Source: JAAYHV01 sp035268985 | GTDB lineage: Bacteria; Bacillota; Clostridia; Peptostreptococcales; Anaerovoracaceae | Reading direction: 5' to 3' | DNA length: 64,000 nucleotides | Assembly: GCA_035268985.1 (NCBI GenBank) | Contig: DATFJV010000078.1 | Location: 1-64,000, forward strand | In this document: piece after piece, positions 62,770-64,000 of the stretch | How positions within the stretch are numbered: the stretch's first letter is position 1 | Layout of the letters: every line of letters starts with the position of its first letter | Notes under the pieces: generated by a model | The model's input: only the letters and a program-made list of their open reading frames with translations | Databases searched by the model: none | What the model was told of the DNA's origin: nothing | Program-made: the position numbers and the translations under genes

Positions 62770-64000
62770 TTAAAATACATCTTTTCCTAAATATCTAGCG
62801 GAATCGCCTAATTCCTCTTCGATTCTCAATAACTGATTGTATTTTGCCACTCTTTCAGTTCTCGAAGGGGCACCAGTTTTTATTTGCATTGCATTAACTG
62901 CTACAGCTAAATCCGCAATAGTTGTATCTTCTGTTTCGCCCGACCTATGTGAAATTATAGTAGTGTATCCATTTTTCTTTGCCATATTTATTGTTTCCAA
63001 TGTTTCAGAAATACTACCTATTTGATTTAATTTTATTAATATTGAATTGGCACATCCTAAGTCTATACCTTTTTTGAATCTGCTTGGGTTAGTTACATAT
63101 AGATCATCTCCAACTAATTGGACTTTATCACCCAATTTATCAGTCATCAATTTCCAACCTTCCCAATCTTCTTCATCCATTCCATCTTCAATAGATGCCA
63201 CAGGATATCTATCAACAAATTCAGACCAATTATCCACTAGTTCCGATGCTGTAAATTCCCTTCCAGATTTTGGCATTTTATACATACCTTCTTTATCAGT
63301 TTTCCAGCCACTAGCTGCTGCATCTATTGCAATTACAAAATCATCTCCTGACTTATAACCTGCTGCTTCCACAGCTTTAATTATATAATCCATTACTTCA
63401 AATTCATCTCTTAAATTTGGAGCAAATCCACCTTCATCGCCTACTGCAATAGAATGACCTTTTGCTTTTAATTCTTTAGCTAACTGATGATATACTTCAC
63501 TGCACCATCTATAAGCTTCTTTAAACGTAGGTGCTCCAACTGGCATTATCATAAACTCCTGAACATCAACAGTGTTTGATGCATGTTCACCTCCATTTAA
63601 GATGTTCATCATTGGAACTGGCAAAACATTACCATTAATTCCACCTAAGAATTTATGCAAAGGAATATTAAGAGATTTAGCCGCAGCATTTGCACATGCT
63701 ATTGATACTGCTAATATAGCATTGGCACCCAATTTACTTTTATCTTTTGTACCATCTAAATCCATCATAGCTTTTTCTATAGAATATATGTCAGAGGCAT
63801 CCTTGCCTTCTAAAACGTCGTTAATTAGGGTATTAACATTGTTTACTGCTTTCGATACACCTTTACCACCAAATTTGCCTTTATCACCGTCTCTAAGCTC
63901 TAAAGCCTCAAAAATTCCAGTTGACGCCCCACTTGGTGTATCACCAATGCCTATTATACCATTATCCAATAATACTTCGGCTTCAACAGTTGGATTGCCC
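62770..64000 (-). CDS. eno: Enolase (5' end cut by window edge)
   Basis: About 410 codons of phosphopyruvate hydratase are visible; the reading frame is open to the right edge (GNPTVEAEVLL precedes the DNG shown), so roughly the first 20 residues are missing. Signatures include SGASTGIFEALELRDGD, VGDEGGFAPNL, SIEDGMDEEDWEGW, LIKLNQIGS with the catalytic Lys and SHRSGETED near the C-terminus. It performs the glycolytic 2-phosphoglycerate to PEP step. The terminator at 62736-62758 lies after it. Confidence 0.97.
   Translation of the reverse strand, partial: GNPTVEAEVLLDNGIIGIGDTPSGASTGIFEALELRDGDKGKFGGKGVSKAVNNVNTLINDVLEGKDASDIYSIEKAMMDLDGTKDKSKLGANAILAVSIACANAAAKSLNIPLHKFLGGINGNVLPVPMMNILNGGEHASNTVDVQEFMIMPVGAPTFKEAYRWCSEVYHQLAKELKAKGHSIAVGDEGGFAPNLRDEFEVMDYIIKAVEAAGYKSGDDFVIAIDAAASGWKTDKEGMYKMPKSGREFTASELVDNWSEFVDRYPVASIEDGMDEEDWEGWKLMTDKLGDKVQLVGDDLYVTNPSRFKKGIDLGCANSILIKLNQIGSISETLETINMAKKNGYTTIISHRSGETEDTTIADLAVAVNAMQIKTGAPSRTERVAKYNQLLRIEEELGDSARYLGKDVF

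Overview
The window is AT-rich, densely packed bacterial DNA of the low-GC Gram-positive type. Genes have strong AGGAGG-type ribosome sites, frequent ATGA/TAATG stop-start overlaps and rho-independent terminators. A fused IspH-ribosomal protein S1 gene, CodY, HslUV, a PASTA kinase, a QueH-type queuosine enzyme and a three-subunit flavin-based electron-transfer complex point to an anaerobic member of the Clostridia/Tissierellia. No genus can be fixed from the sequence. Most of the window is core chromosome on the minus strand. I see no prophage, CRISPR array, plasmid module or defence island.

Layout: 1-4652 (minus) carries ruvC-ruvA-ruvB-queA-tgt and the start of a TrmA-family RNA methyltransferase. 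The divergent argR-recN pair and an amino-acid/dicarboxylate symporter follow (4796-8196, plus). A decayed IS3-type element (about 8223-8824) seems to sit inside the symporter's terminator. Then, on minus, come a UPF0210 (PFL-like)/ACT pair, a GntR-controlled ABC transporter, and a NuoE/NuoF/fused NuoG-GltD complex (12499-18269) whose architecture matches the Sporomusa-type Nfn (Stn) transhydrogenases. A DMT permease, holA and comEC follow. A class A PBP (22740-25895, plus) abuts a second IS3 remnant.

26527-35928 is the conserved priA-def-fmt-yugP-rsmB-stp-prkC-rsgA-rpe operon, without rlmN. asnA and queH, a plus-strand radical SAM protein, a large SH3b/glucosaminidase wall hydrolase and tdk come next. 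42956-44361 is an array of 15 tRNA genes, all minus, all with encoded CCA, behind a perfect consensus promoter. 44532-52131 is dprA-topA-hslV-hslU-codY-hflX-IMPACT (minus), preceded by a HAD phosphatase. trkA with two trkH paralogs is on plus (53167-57470). The right end (minus) is enolase (cut by the edge), rarA, ispH-rpsA and rnr, with strong hairpins between cistrons.

Themes: tRNA maturation and translation (tgt, queA, queH, fmt, def, rsmB, rsgA, tRNA array including the queuosine substrates tRNA-Tyr and tRNA-Asp); DNA repair and uptake (ruvCAB, recN, priA, rarA, dprA, comEC); wall and signalling (PBP1, PrkC/Stp, SH3b glucosaminidase); and redox balancing (Stn-like complex). I found no clearly novel system. 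The best leads are the Stn-like complex, two IS remnants tied to terminators, several palindromic operators overlapping promoters, and unusually strong intercistronic hairpins ahead of rnr and rarA.
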